64,000 bases of DNA, from positions 248,001 to 312,000 of the forward strand of contig JANQPF010000009.1 of assembly GCA_028285415.1 (NCBI GenBank), read 5' to 3'. Under the pieces are notes generated by a model. The model was not told where the DNA came from and made no database searches. It saw only the letters and a list, made by a program, of their open reading frames with translations. This DNA is from Pseudomonadales bacterium (GTDB lineage: Bacteria > Pseudomonadota > Gammaproteobacteria > Pseudomonadales > Azotimanducaceae). The translations under genes were made by a program, and so were the position numbers. Each line of letters begins with the position of its first letter. Within the stretch, counting starts at the first letter, position 1. Below are positions 17,076 through 25,604 of this stretch, one piece after another.

Positions 17076-19157
17076 CTACTGCCGTAGCTCGTCGGCCTGC
17101 GCCAGTACGTAGGCACGAATTGCGGCAGATTGCTCCGCCGTGACGCCAACCGCCGGCATACCCCCTGCCGCTTTTGAACCGCCCACAACAATGGCATCCC
17201 ATATTTCGAACGTCTCTGCGGTTGCGTAGCGCAGGTCGGGCACGGAACCGTCGAAACGCGCGATTGCCTGGCTGCCGTGACAGATTTTGCAGTAGCCGGA
17301 ATAGTAGGCAGCTCCCGTTGCCACCATTTCGGGTGACGCGTCGAGCTTCGGCTGCTCAGGCAGCTGTCGAGCGACGGCTGTCGATTCCGGCATGGACTGT
17401 TTGCCCTCGAGCGCAAAGGCCAGCAGCCGCGTCGGACCTTTTGCCGCCGCGGCGCTGTGCATTTCCGGGTACTGAAACTGCAGGCCGCCGCCCGAGCCAA
17501 CGGGAATCAACACATACTGGGTCCCGTCCACCGAGTACGTCGACGGTGACGCGTTGATGGCAGAGCCGGTCTGGACTGACCAGAGGCGCTCCCCGCTGTC
17601 GGCGGCGTAAGCCTGAAAGTGTCCGGTGGCAAGACCCTGAAATAGAAGGTTTCCGCCGGTGGTCATGAGCCCACCGTTGAAAGGCAGCTCATGTTCGACG
17701 GTCCAGCGTACGCTGCCGCTGGCCGGATCCATCGCCACCAGCTTGCCCGGGGCGTGAGGTTCGCCGTCGACCTCCGTGAGCATGACAACGGATTCCCGCT
17801 CGTCGCCACCGCTCACCAGCGCGGGTGCGTCGACGACCGGAATGTAGGAAAGGTTCGTACCCGGGTGATACGCCATCGGGTGCCAGTTGTGCGCGCCCCA
17901 CATGTTCGGCCAGAGATAGCTGCTTTCGCCCTCCTCCAGATTCCAGTACTCGCCAGCGGGATCGTAGACGGGCTTACCCGTCTCGATGTCGATGTCCGAT
18001 GCCCAGTTGGTTTTCGCAAATTTGCCGACGGCCAGAAGCTCACCGCTGCGCCGGTCCAGCGTATAGTGGAATCCGTTCTTCGGCGCTATCAAGAGCGTCT
18101 CGCGCTCAGCACCACGAATCTGCATATCAGCCAGCACTATGTTCATGGTTGCGTTGTAGTCCCAGCTGTCTTTGTCGACGGTCTGGTAGTGCCACTGGTA
18201 CTCGCCCGTATCGGCATCCACGGCGACAATAGAGGACAGAAACAAATTGTCACCGCCCAGCGGAGCGCGATCTTTATGCAGGTACGGGTAGGCACCCGAG
18301 GTGCCGAAGAAGAGCTGGTTGGAGGCCGGATCGTAGGTCATCTCGTTCCAGTTGTGACCGCCGCCGCCGTGCTTTTCGAGCGTGTCGCCCGACCAGGTTT
18401 TGGCCGCCATCTGCATCGCCGGCGTGTCGTTTTCTTCCGGGTTGTCACTCGGCACGATGTAAAAACGCCACTTGAGCTCACCGCTCAGAGCGTCGTAGGC
18501 GGAAACATAGCCGCGGCCCTTCTCTTCGGATTCCGACCCGGCGTTGCCAAGAAAAACTTTCCCGCCCCCGACATACGGCGAGTCGGTGATGAAAAAACCT
18601 TTATCGTTGTCGCACGTCTGCCGGGTCCAGAGCTGCGTACCCGTACCCGCGTCCAGCGCAACAAGACGACAGTCTGCCGTAGACAAATAAACCCGGCCTG
18701 CCCACACGGCTACCCCGCGGTTCACTCGCGCCGGCCAGGACAGCATGGGCTGGCTGGCAAACGCTTCCCGTACGCCCTGGTCGTGCTGCCAGAGAATGTC
18801 GCCGCTGCCGGCATCAATGGCCAGCACAACGGAAAAAGCACCCGACAGGTAAACGACGCCGTCTACGACAATCGGTGTGGTCGACACACCATCGGGAATC
18901 GGCAGATCGGTGGCCCACGCGAGACCGAGATCACTCACGTTCGATGCGTCAATTTCCGCCAGCGGTGAATAGTGCTGACCCGAAAAGTCCCCGCCTTTGA
19001 GAAACCAGTTGTCGCCGGCCGCTGCTTCGTTCAGCACACGCGCTTCAGTGACGTTACCGGCACCTGGCGATTCAACAGGTGGGCGTTGAGACGCTTCCTC
19101 TCCCTGACAAGCGGCCAACAGTGATGCCGCCAGGATTGTCCCGAATACCTTTCTCAT
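17076..19157 (-). CDS. PQQ-dependent dehydrogenase lipoprotein with C-terminal cytochrome c
   Basis: 693 residues from ATG 19157 (GGGGGTGAG just upstream). The N-terminus has a lipobox (ASLLAAC), so the mature protein is probably a lipoprotein. An eight-bladed quinoprotein propeller follows with W-motif repeats (DAGSGDILWQHD, DAGTGTQLWTRQ, DADTGEYQWHYQ) and the likely catalytic Asp in DSWDYNA. The C-terminal 90 residues contain a c-type haem site CKICHG and a later Met in GGMPAVG as axial ligand. The adjacent CysCys disulfide of classic quinoprotein alcohol dehydrogenases is missing. It should oxidise an alcohol or aldehyde in the periplasm and pass electrons to the respiratory chain through its own haem. 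Metal preference (Ca or lanthanide) is open: the residue two after the catalytic Asp is Asn. Confidence 0.88.
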   Translation of the reverse strand: MRKVFGTILAASLLAACQGEEASQRPPVESPGAGNVTEARVLNEAAAGDNWFLKGGDFSGQHYSPLAEIDASNVSDLGLAWATDLPIPDGVSTTPIVVDGVVYLSGAFSVVLAIDAGSGDILWQHDQGVREAFASQPMLSWPARVNRGVAVWAGRVYLSTADCRLVALDAGTGTQLWTRQTCDNDKGFFITDSPYVGGGKVFLGNAGSESEEKGRGYVSAYDALSGELKWRFYIVPSDNPEENDTPAMQMAAKTWSGDTLEKHGGGGHNWNEMTYDPASNQLFFGTSGAYPYLHKDRAPLGGDNLFLSSIVAVDADTGEYQWHYQTVDKDSWDYNATMNIVLADMQIRGAERETLLIAPKNGFHYTLDRRSGELLAVGKFAKTNWASDIDIETGKPVYDPAGEYWNLEEGESSYLWPNMWGAHNWHPMAYHPGTNLSYIPVVDAPALVSGGDERESVVMLTEVDGEPHAPGKLVAMDPASGSVRWTVEHELPFNGGLMTTGGNLLFQGLATGHFQAYAADSGERLWSVQTGSAINASPSTYSVDGTQYVLIPVGSGGGLQFQYPEMHSAAAAKGPTRLLAFALEGKQSMPESTAVARQLPEQPKLDASPEMVATGAAYYSGYCKICHGSQAIARFDGSVPDLRYATAETFEIWDAIVVGGSKAAGGMPAVGVTAEQSAAIRAYVLAQADELRQ

Positions 19158-19224
19158 GCTCACCCCCTCTAGCCCGAAGTCGCATATTCAACGAGAAGTG
19201 CCTCGACTGACAACCGGGCAGGCG

Positions 19225-20553
19225 TCAGCCACCTGCTTCCATACGCGCCCTTTCCACAGCATACGGCTTTGCGCCCAACCACAGGAGCAACGCGGCGATC
19301 GGACCCATACAAACGCTGACGAGCGCCAGCGATTTCGCGACCGCCTGCGGATCCTGAAAGAGGAAGTCCGTTGACGCCGCAACCAGGGTGGGACCGAGCG
19401 CGAGCCCCATCACGTTTGTGGTGACAACGTACATCCCCGCCACCACGCCGCGCATGTCATTCGGGGTGACTTCCTGCATGGTGGTCGTAATCAGCGCCAG
19501 GGGCAGGGTCACGCTGAAGCTGGCGCCCGCAATCGCAATCAGGGCAACGCCTCCGCTGTCGAGCCAGGGTAGTCCCACCAGGCAGCACGGCGCGGCAATA
19601 GCGCCCACAACGCCGACCCGCAACGGCGCATCAAGGTGACCGCGACGACGCAGCCACGACGCTACGAAGGGCCCGGTGAGCACGCCCGCTGAGCCCGCGA
19701 GCAGCGCAATGATGCCGTAGCGGCGCCCCGCATCTGCCAGATCCCATTCGAAGACCCGCACCAGAATTGTCGGTACCCAGGCCTGCAGGCCATACAGGAT
19801 GACCACTATGAAGGGTACGCCCAGATGCAACGCCGCATAAACGCGCCGCTGGCGCCAGACGAAACTCCAAACCGCGCGCCAGTTGGGCACCGCGCCGGGA
19901 TCCGCTGCGCGCCCCTTCCGGACGGGCTCTCGGAGAAGCGCGATCATCCCGGCAATCAGAATGCCGGGAACGCCAACCACAACAAACGTGAACTGCCATG
20001 GCGCAAGCTCGCCGACGAGCGGCGTATTGACCGTCTCCATCTGTCGGGTCCAGTCGAGCACCTCTGCGCCCGCAATCATCGCAAGCCCGGCGCCGAGGTA
20101 AGGTCCCATGAGGTAGACACTCATTGGGCGCGCAAGCCGGTGGGGACGGAAGTAGTCTGACAACACAGACCACGCAGCTGGTGCAAGCGTTGCTTCACCG
20201 GCGCCCACGCCCATTCGCGCCGCGAGCAGCTGGCCATAGTTACGTGACAAACCGCACGCCACGGTGGTCGCCGACCAGAACAACACGCCGCCGACCATGA
20301 TGTGCACGCGGTTGTAGCGGTCGACCAGGCGGCCCAGCGGTATGCTCATCGCAACGTAGGTGATCACAAACGCAAAACCCTGGAGAAAGCTGATTTCCGT
20401 ATCGCTGATGCCAAGGTCTGCCTGAATGGGTTCAACCAGCAGGTTCAATACCTGACGGTCGATGAAAGAAAAGGTGAATCCAACGAGTAGAACGACGGTG
20501 ACCAGCCAGCCATAGGCCTCGGACGGCCAATCTTCTTCAGCAGCAGACTTCAC
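19225..20553 (-). CDS. MFS transporter, 12-helix
   Basis: 442 residues from GTG 20553; this GTG shares GTGA with the stop of the SnoaL-like gene, which decides the start over a longer reading. Twelve hydrophobic helices and the MFS loop 2-3 signature (IPLGRLVDRYNRVHIM) are seen, with FSFIDRQVLNLL in helix 1 as in spinster-like and aromatic-acid transporters. It probably takes up the substrate broken down by the neighbouring ALDH/SnoaL/EthD genes, or exports a product. Substrate is not readable. Confidence 0.87.
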   Translation of the reverse strand: MKSAAEEDWPSEAYGWLVTVVLLVGFTFSFIDRQVLNLLVEPIQADLGISDTEISFLQGFAFVITYVAMSIPLGRLVDRYNRVHIMVGGVLFWSATTVACGLSRNYGQLLAARMGVGAGEATLAPAAWSVLSDYFRPHRLARPMSVYLMGPYLGAGLAMIAGAEVLDWTRQMETVNTPLVGELAPWQFTFVVVGVPGILIAGMIALLREPVRKGRAADPGAVPNWRAVWSFVWRQRRVYAALHLGVPFIVVILYGLQAWVPTILVRVFEWDLADAGRRYGIIALLAGSAGVLTGPFVASWLRRRGHLDAPLRVGVVGAIAAPCCLVGLPWLDSGGVALIAIAGASFSVTLPLALITTTMQEVTPNDMRGVVAGMYVVTTNVMGLALGPTLVAASTDFLFQDPQAVAKSLALVSVCMGPIAALLLWLGAKPYAVERARMEAGG

Positions 20554-21095
20554 TCGTCCGCGCCCAACCGTCGAAACTCCTCGCTGGTGTACGCAAGCGT
20601 CATGTCTTCTATCTGCCAGCCGCTTCCGGACTCCCACCGCACACGGTCGTGGTAGGTGCCTAGCACCAGGCGCATGCGCCGGTCCGGCCACACGTGTGTC
20701 GCCTGCTGATAACTCGACATGCGGGCTGTCCCCACCGAGATCGCGCCCGTACCCGCATCGAACGCCACGCGTTCGAATGTGACAATCTGGGTGCCGATCA
20801 GATGCTGCGTCGTGGCGTAGTCGTGTAGCGCGCTGCGGGCCACATCAGCCCAGCCGTCGGGGCCGTCTGCACTCAAGAGGGTTACATCGTCTCGCGTGAC
20901 CCTGATGGCCGCATCCGGCGTGAAAACGCGATGGTAGATTCGCATCCCCTCCGCTTGTGCATCCAGATTGTCAATGAGCCCATGCAGATCGGTTGCAAGC
21001 GCGTATTCTCGGCGAAGGTACTCAATCTGCTGGCGGGCCCCGGTCAAAGCAATCTCCCGGGCCGAATCAGCGGCGATGTCTGCGTCGTCGAGCAT
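20550..21095 (-). CDS. SnoaL-like / NTF2-fold protein
   Basis: About 181 residues from ATG 21095, seven bases after the stop of the aldehyde dehydrogenase. The sequence has the cone-shaped NTF2 fold pattern: an N-terminal helix pair (REIALTGARQQIEYLRREYA), a central HDYATTQHLIGTQIV and a final strand region ending in WQIEDMTLAYT. The TQHLIGTQ pattern recalls small hydroxylases and dehydratases of the SnoaL_4 type found in aromatic and steroid degradation. It may be a small subunit or an isomerase/dehydratase. It overlaps the MFS gene by four bases. Confidence 0.75.
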   Translation of the reverse strand: MLDDADIAADSAREIALTGARQQIEYLRREYALATDLHGLIDNLDAQAEGMRIYHRVFTPDAAIRVTRDDVTLLSADGPDGWADVARSALHDYATTQHLIGTQIVTFERVAFDAGTGAISVGTARMSSYQQATHVWPDRRMRLVLGTYHDRVRWESGSGWQIEDMTLAYTSEEFRRLGADE

Positions 21096-21102
21096 CCCGT
21101 GT

Positions 21103-22575
21103 TCAGCTGTCCAGGTAGCTGGCGCCGGACATGACCTGCTTGATCTGAGTAAACTCCAGAATGCCTTCCGGTCCGCATTCGCGACCCCAGCCGGATTGTT
21201 TGTAGCCGCCAAACGGCTGGGTCAACGACACGCCCGCGCAGTTGATCGCCACGCCGCCTGAGCGAATGCGGCGCGCCATCTCGAGCGCCTTGCCTTCGTC
21301 ACGGGAGTAGATCGAGCAAGCCAGGCCGTAAGGCGTGTCATTGGCGATGGCCACCGCCTGATCCAGGCCTTCGTACGGAATGACGGCCGTCACGGGACCA
21401 AACACCTCTTCTTGAGCGATGGTCATCGTGTTGTCCACATCAGCGAGCACCGTCGGTTCGTAAAACCAGCCGCGGTTCAGATGACTGGGACGGCGCCCGC
21501 CACTCACGAGCCTGGCACCCTCTTCCTGTGCGAGGCTGACATAACGTTCAACACGATCCCTCGCTCGCAGCACCGACAGCGGGCCTTGATCGGTAGCTGA
21601 ATCAAAAGGATCGCCAATATTGATTGCCTGGTAGTGGCTCGCCAGGGCATCCACCACTTCGTCATAGCGTGAGCGTGGCGCCAGCACACGTGACAGGTTT
21701 ACGCACACCTGCCCCATGAACCCGCTGCTGCCCGCACCGAGCGTCTCCATGACTTCTCCCAGATCCACATCGTCGTCGATGATGGCGGGAGACTTGCCGC
21801 CAAGCTCGAGCGCCGTCCGCGCCAGGCGGTCCGCGGTACTTTTGACGACTTCGATGCCAATCGCGGTTCCGCCGGTCAGCGCCACCATGTCGATGCCTGC
21901 GTGGGCCACCAGGTACTGCGTCACGGGGGTGTCGGCGGCCAGCACGCTGATGACGCCGGTTGGAAAGTCTGCTTCCGCAATGGCATCGGCAATCAGGCGC
22001 GAGGTGAGCGCGGACTCCGGCGCGTGCTTGACGATCACCGTGCAACCTGCCAGCAATGCGGGAATGATTTTCATACCCATGAGCACAATCGGGCCATTGA
22101 AAGTCAGGACGCCGAGCACGGTGCCGATGGGTTCGCGCCAGATCCTGGTGCCCTCGCGGTTCTCCTCCCAGGCGAGCTCGGGGGCAAGCTCCAGCGCCTG
22201 ACGCCAGACCGCAACGCCGGCTCCGTCATTGATCATCTCACCATGCGCAATCGTCGGACCGGATTCGAACGTCCAGGCGCGATTCAACCGTGGCAGGCGG
22301 CGCTCCAGCGCGTCACACAGACGCGTGCACACAGCCACCCGATCCTCGACGGACATACGGGGCCACGGACCCTCGTCAAACGCTACGCGGGCGTGAGCGA
22401 CAGCGCGGTCTGCGTCACCCTGGCTCGGCATCGCAACCTGGGCGATGGGTTCTTCGGTGGTCGGCGATATGACGTCCACATCGAGCGCCTCCGGATCCCG
22501 GTGCCACTCACCGGCGATAAACTGTGCGTCCAGTCCCGGCACATCGATATCCAGATCAGCAGGATGGCTGGCCAT
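21103..22575 (-). CDS. NAD(P)-dependent aldehyde dehydrogenase
   Basis: 490 residues from ATG 22575, which follows GGGGGAGA; the frame stays open upstream over the divergent EthD gene but that part is not ALDH-like. The catalytic Glu is in LELGGKSP and the catalytic Cys in GFMGQVCVNLSR; GTAIGIEV and the final FGGYKQSGWGRECGPEG are typical. It oxidises an aldehyde to the acid in the cytoplasm. First gene of a three-gene operon with a SnoaL-like protein and an MFS transporter, divergent from the EthD genes. Confidence 0.92.
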   Translation of the reverse strand: MASHPADLDIDVPGLDAQFIAGEWHRDPEALDVDVISPTTEEPIAQVAMPSQGDADRAVAHARVAFDEGPWPRMSVEDRVAVCTRLCDALERRLPRLNRAWTFESGPTIAHGEMINDGAGVAVWRQALELAPELAWEENREGTRIWREPIGTVLGVLTFNGPIVLMGMKIIPALLAGCTVIVKHAPESALTSRLIADAIAEADFPTGVISVLAADTPVTQYLVAHAGIDMVALTGGTAIGIEVVKSTADRLARTALELGGKSPAIIDDDVDLGEVMETLGAGSSGFMGQVCVNLSRVLAPRSRYDEVVDALASHYQAINIGDPFDSATDQGPLSVLRARDRVERYVSLAQEEGARLVSGGRRPSHLNRGWFYEPTVLADVDNTMTIAQEEVFGPVTAVIPYEGLDQAVAIANDTPYGLACSIYSRDEGKALEMARRIRSGGVAINCAGVSLTQPFGGYKQSGWGRECGPEGILEFTQIKQVMSGASYLDS

Positions 22576-22647
22576 GTGTCTCCCCCTCTTGTCGCGGTCT
22601 TCAGTGTATCCTAGGTTAATCCAATCCCGAACGCGCGAACCTGCAGC

Positions 22648-23520
22648 ATGTACAAAATCTATGCATTCCTGAAGCGCAACCCCAACCTCAGCCATGACGA
22701 ATACCGTGCGGGTCACGTTGGCTATCACTGCGGCCAGTCCAGGCGCTTGAAGAACATTCGTGGTTATCTCGTCAACGTGTGGGCGAATGAGCCACTGCGC
22801 GACAAGGTTGGACCCTGGCTCGACGAAGTGACGCACAACGCACCCGACGGCTTTCTCGACATCTGGGACGGATTCCCGGAGGTCTACTTCGACGACCGCC
22901 TGAGTTGGACCGAAGCACGTACCGTTGAGCCGACACGGGCCATGGCCGACGGCCTGGTGATCGATCCGGACTGGGATCTGGGGGACAGTCCACATCTCTT
23001 CCGCCCGTCGCCCGATGACCCCACCAAATTCTGTGCACATCACCTGCACATGCTGGAATACGTGGCGCTGCCGGTACGCCGGCCCGAGTTCAAGCTCACC
23101 AAGATCATGCATTTCTTCAAACGCCGGGCTGATCTCGAAGAGGCAGAATTCACCCGAATCTGGGCGCAGGAGTATCTACCTCTGGCGGCATCCATGCCGA
23201 ACCTGCGAGGCTACATCGGCAACCTGCGCGACCCGGACCAGGAAGCCGCGCTGCACGGTTTCTTTGCCCCGGACGACTGGGTATTCACCGCGGAGGGTAG
23301 CGCCGAGCGACAAGCGTTCTGCAGCTTGTGGGACGGTGCCAGCGAGCTTTTTTTCAACCGCGCCACCGATTTCGCCGAGGCGCGCCAGGCTCCGCGGCTC
23401 ACGGGACAGCTGGATGAGCTCGAGCGCCAGCTTTTTGCAGCAAGCTGGTACGTCGAGGTCGATGAGAACCTCATCGTCAATCCCAATCGGGATCCCGCGC
23501 CCGGGTTCTACTTCCGCTAG
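22648..23520 (+). CDS. EthD-domain protein, two-module
   Basis: 290 residues. The start is a dimeric alpha/beta-barrel module of EthD type: MYKIYAFLKRNPNLSHDEYR then HVGYHCGQS and NIRGYLVNV. A second module begins near residue 148 (KLTKIMHFFKRRADLEEAEF, then LRGYIGNL). EthD proteins are associated with ether and aromatic degradation and act as small oxygenase- or lyase-like enzymes. It is followed 10 bases later by a paralog with the same layout, and is divergent from the ALDH operon across a 72-base gap. Confidence 0.8.
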   Translation: MYKIYAFLKRNPNLSHDEYRAGHVGYHCGQSRRLKNIRGYLVNVWANEPLRDKVGPWLDEVTHNAPDGFLDIWDGFPEVYFDDRLSWTEARTVEPTRAMADGLVIDPDWDLGDSPHLFRPSPDDPTKFCAHHLHMLEYVALPVRRPEFKLTKIMHFFKRRADLEEAEFTRIWAQEYLPLAASMPNLRGYIGNLRDPDQEAALHGFFAPDDWVFTAEGSAERQAFCSLWDGASELFFNRATDFAEARQAPRLTGQLDELERQLFAASWYVEVDENLIVNPNRDPAPGFYFR

Positions 23521-23530
23521 AGAGGTCATC

Positions 23531-24382
23531 GTGCTCAAAGTTTTCGGTTTTGTACGACGCCACCCACGCCTGACACATGACGAGTACCGCACCGCCCATG
23601 TGGGCTATCACAACTCGTTCGGCCGGCGGCTGCCGAACATCCGTGGTTACCTCCTGAACGTCCGGGCGAACCGTCCGTTGCAGGAGGTGTTGGGCCAGGC
23701 ACGTGTGGCACAACTCACGCGTGATGAGCCCGACGATTTCGACGCGCTGTGGGACGGGTGGGGACAGCTTCTCTTTGACTCGCTGGAGGACTATCTGAGC
23801 GCCCGTGCCCCGTCCCGCGACCGCGCCGGACCGGGTGGTTTGATGGATGACCCCGGTGTCGCCGAAGTGGGCGGCGATTTCGACTATCTCTACGGTGGCT
23901 CGCCGTTTCAATTTCATGTGGAAGAGCAGGTTGTGGTACCGGTCGAGCGCCCTGAGCGCAAGCTCCTGAAGCTCGTGCAGTTCGTCAAACGCCCAGACGA
24001 CCTGGCACCGGAACTTTTCCGGGCCTATCTGGGGGGACGGTACGCCAGCCTGCTCGCCGCAAGCCCGGACGTGTGCGGATTGGTGGTCAACCACCGCACA
24101 CCGGTCGATGTGATGACCGGCTTTTTCAAGCCGGACGCGGAAGGGTTCACGGCAGCGGGTACAGAACTCCGCGAGCGGTTCTACAGCTACTGGGACGCGA
24201 TGATGGAAATCTGGCTGACCTCCGCAGAAGGTCTGGTGCAAACAATCGATGCCAGCCCCGCTGCCGATGACCTCTCAGCCTGGCAGGCGCGCCTGGGCGC
24301 GCGCAGCATCTGGCGCGAGGTCGACGAGACCGTAGCGGTGTTACCCAACCGGGCGCCACCGCCCGATTTCTACCACCGCTAG
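23531..24382 (+). CDS. EthD-domain protein, paralog of the gene at 22648
   Basis: 283 residues from GTG 23531. It opens with LKVFGFVRRHPRLTHDEYR, HVGYHNSFG and NIRGYLLNV, nearly the same as its neighbour, so the pair arose by tandem duplication. The second half (KLLKLVQFVKRPDDLAPELF near 142) is more diverged and its second-module RGYIGNL-like motif reads CGLVVNH. It ends NRAPPPDFYHR where the neighbour ends NRDPAPGFYFR. The pair may form a hetero-oligomer. The frame is also open far upstream, overlapping the first gene, but that stretch has no EthD character. Confidence 0.78.
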   Translation: MLKVFGFVRRHPRLTHDEYRTAHVGYHNSFGRRLPNIRGYLLNVRANRPLQEVLGQARVAQLTRDEPDDFDALWDGWGQLLFDSLEDYLSARAPSRDRAGPGGLMDDPGVAEVGGDFDYLYGGSPFQFHVEEQVVVPVERPERKLLKLVQFVKRPDDLAPELFRAYLGGRYASLLAASPDVCGLVVNHRTPVDVMTGFFKPDAEGFTAAGTELRERFYSYWDAMMEIWLTSAEGLVQTIDASPAADDLSAWQARLGARSIWREVDETVAVLPNRAPPPDFYHR

Positions 24383-24399
24383 TCGAGGCGCGCATTCAC

Positions 24400-25587
24400 T
24401 TAGTCAGCGGGCTCAGCCATCACGCCGGTGGAGAGAAGATCATCGATTTCTTCAGCGCTGTAGCCCGCTTCAATCAGGATTTCCCTGCTGTGCTCACCAA
24501 GCGCGGCGGCGGTCTGCTCCGTGTTCACGGGCGTCCCTTCAAATCTTGCTGCCGGCCGCGGTTGCCGGACCATGCCTAACCCCGGCTGTTCATATTCACT
24601 GAGGATGTCGTTGACCTGAACCTGTTCCTGAGAGATGACCTCGGGCCGCGTCAGGACGGGTGCGCTCGGCACTTCGCATGCATCCAGACGTTCGAGCCAG
24701 TATGCCGATGTATTCGTTTGCAAGACCTCAGCGGTCATTTCCAGACGGGTTTTGACGTTGACGCTTCTGGCCTGGGGGGTGGCAAAGCGTTCATCGGTCA
24801 GCCACTCTTCCCGATCCAGCGCTTTGCACATCCCTCGCCACTCCGCATCCGAAACCGCACCCGCTGTGATGTAGCCATCCGCCGTCTGGTAAATCAGGTC
24901 TTTTGAACGCTGTCCCCGCTTCACCCGGTGTTCCTGGCCGACCAGCGTCAAGCCGCCCAAGCCCTCCTGCCAGAGGTAGGCAATCATGACGTCCAGCATC
25001 GCTACCCGGATGTGTTGCCCTTCGCCGGTTCGCTCCCTCGACAAGAGCGCGGCGGTGATGGCTTGTGCGGTTGTGATTCCCGTCGTTTTGTCCGGAATGA
25101 CCGTGCGAATCATGCGTGGCCGGTCGTTCTCGTCCGTTGCCTGCAAATCGGCAAGCCCCGACAACGCCTGAATCACGGGATCGTAAACACGCTTGTGTGC
25201 GTACGGTCCTTTCTCGCCGAAGCCGCTCATGGAAACATAGACGATGCTCGGGTTGATCTCGCGAATGACCGGCTCACCCAGGCCCATTCCATCAATTGCG
25301 CCAGGGCGGAAGTTCTGCACAAACACATCCGCGTCTCGCGCGAGACGTTTGACAATCTCTATGCCCGCTGGCGACTTCAGATCGAGCGCAATGGATCGCT
25401 TTCCCCGGTTAGCGGTCACGAAACCCGGCGTCACGCCGCCGCCACCCATCGCGCGCACCACATCACCCCGGAGGGGCTCTACTTTCACCACGTCCGCACC
25501 CTGATCCGCCAGCAACACCGTAGCGGCTGGACCGGCAAGCACGCGCGACATATCCAGAATCTTGAACCCGGACAACGGACCACTCAT
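24400..25587 (-). CDS. CoA transferase family III (CaiB/BaiF, formyl-CoA transferase-like)
   Basis: 395 residues with LAGPAATVLLADQGADVVKVEP at the N-terminus (family III hallmark), FVQNFRPGA, and the nucleophilic Asp at 136 in RVYDPVIQALSG. The enzyme moves CoA between acids, activating a carboxylic acid for breakdown. GGGAGG lies six bases before the ATG. It is 17 bases after an acyl-CoA dehydrogenase-like gene and convergent with the EthD pair, so an operon handling a CoA-activated acid is likely; the acid made by the ALDH upstream is a candidate (inference). Confidence 0.92.
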   Translation of the reverse strand: MSGPLSGFKILDMSRVLAGPAATVLLADQGADVVKVEPLRGDVVRAMGGGGVTPGFVTANRGKRSIALDLKSPAGIEIVKRLARDADVFVQNFRPGAIDGMGLGEPVIREINPSIVYVSMSGFGEKGPYAHKRVYDPVIQALSGLADLQATDENDRPRMIRTVIPDKTTGITTAQAITAALLSRERTGEGQHIRVAMLDVMIAYLWQEGLGGLTLVGQEHRVKRGQRSKDLIYQTADGYITAGAVSDAEWRGMCKALDREEWLTDERFATPQARSVNVKTRLEMTAEVLQTNTSAYWLERLDACEVPSAPVLTRPEVISQEQVQVNDILSEYEQPGLGMVRQPRPAARFEGTPVNTEQTAAALGEHSREILIEAGYSAEEIDDLLSTGVMAEPAD

Positions 25588-25604
25588 GAAAAACCTCCCA
25601 AGGT

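Noticed and set aside
22576-23112. N-terminal extension of the aldehyde dehydrogenase frame
   Set aside because: It runs opposite the EthD gene, has no ALDH character, and a good ribosome site precedes ATG 22575.
23015-23530. Upstream open frame of the second EthD gene
   Set aside because: It lies inside the first EthD gene in another frame and lacks any domain pattern.
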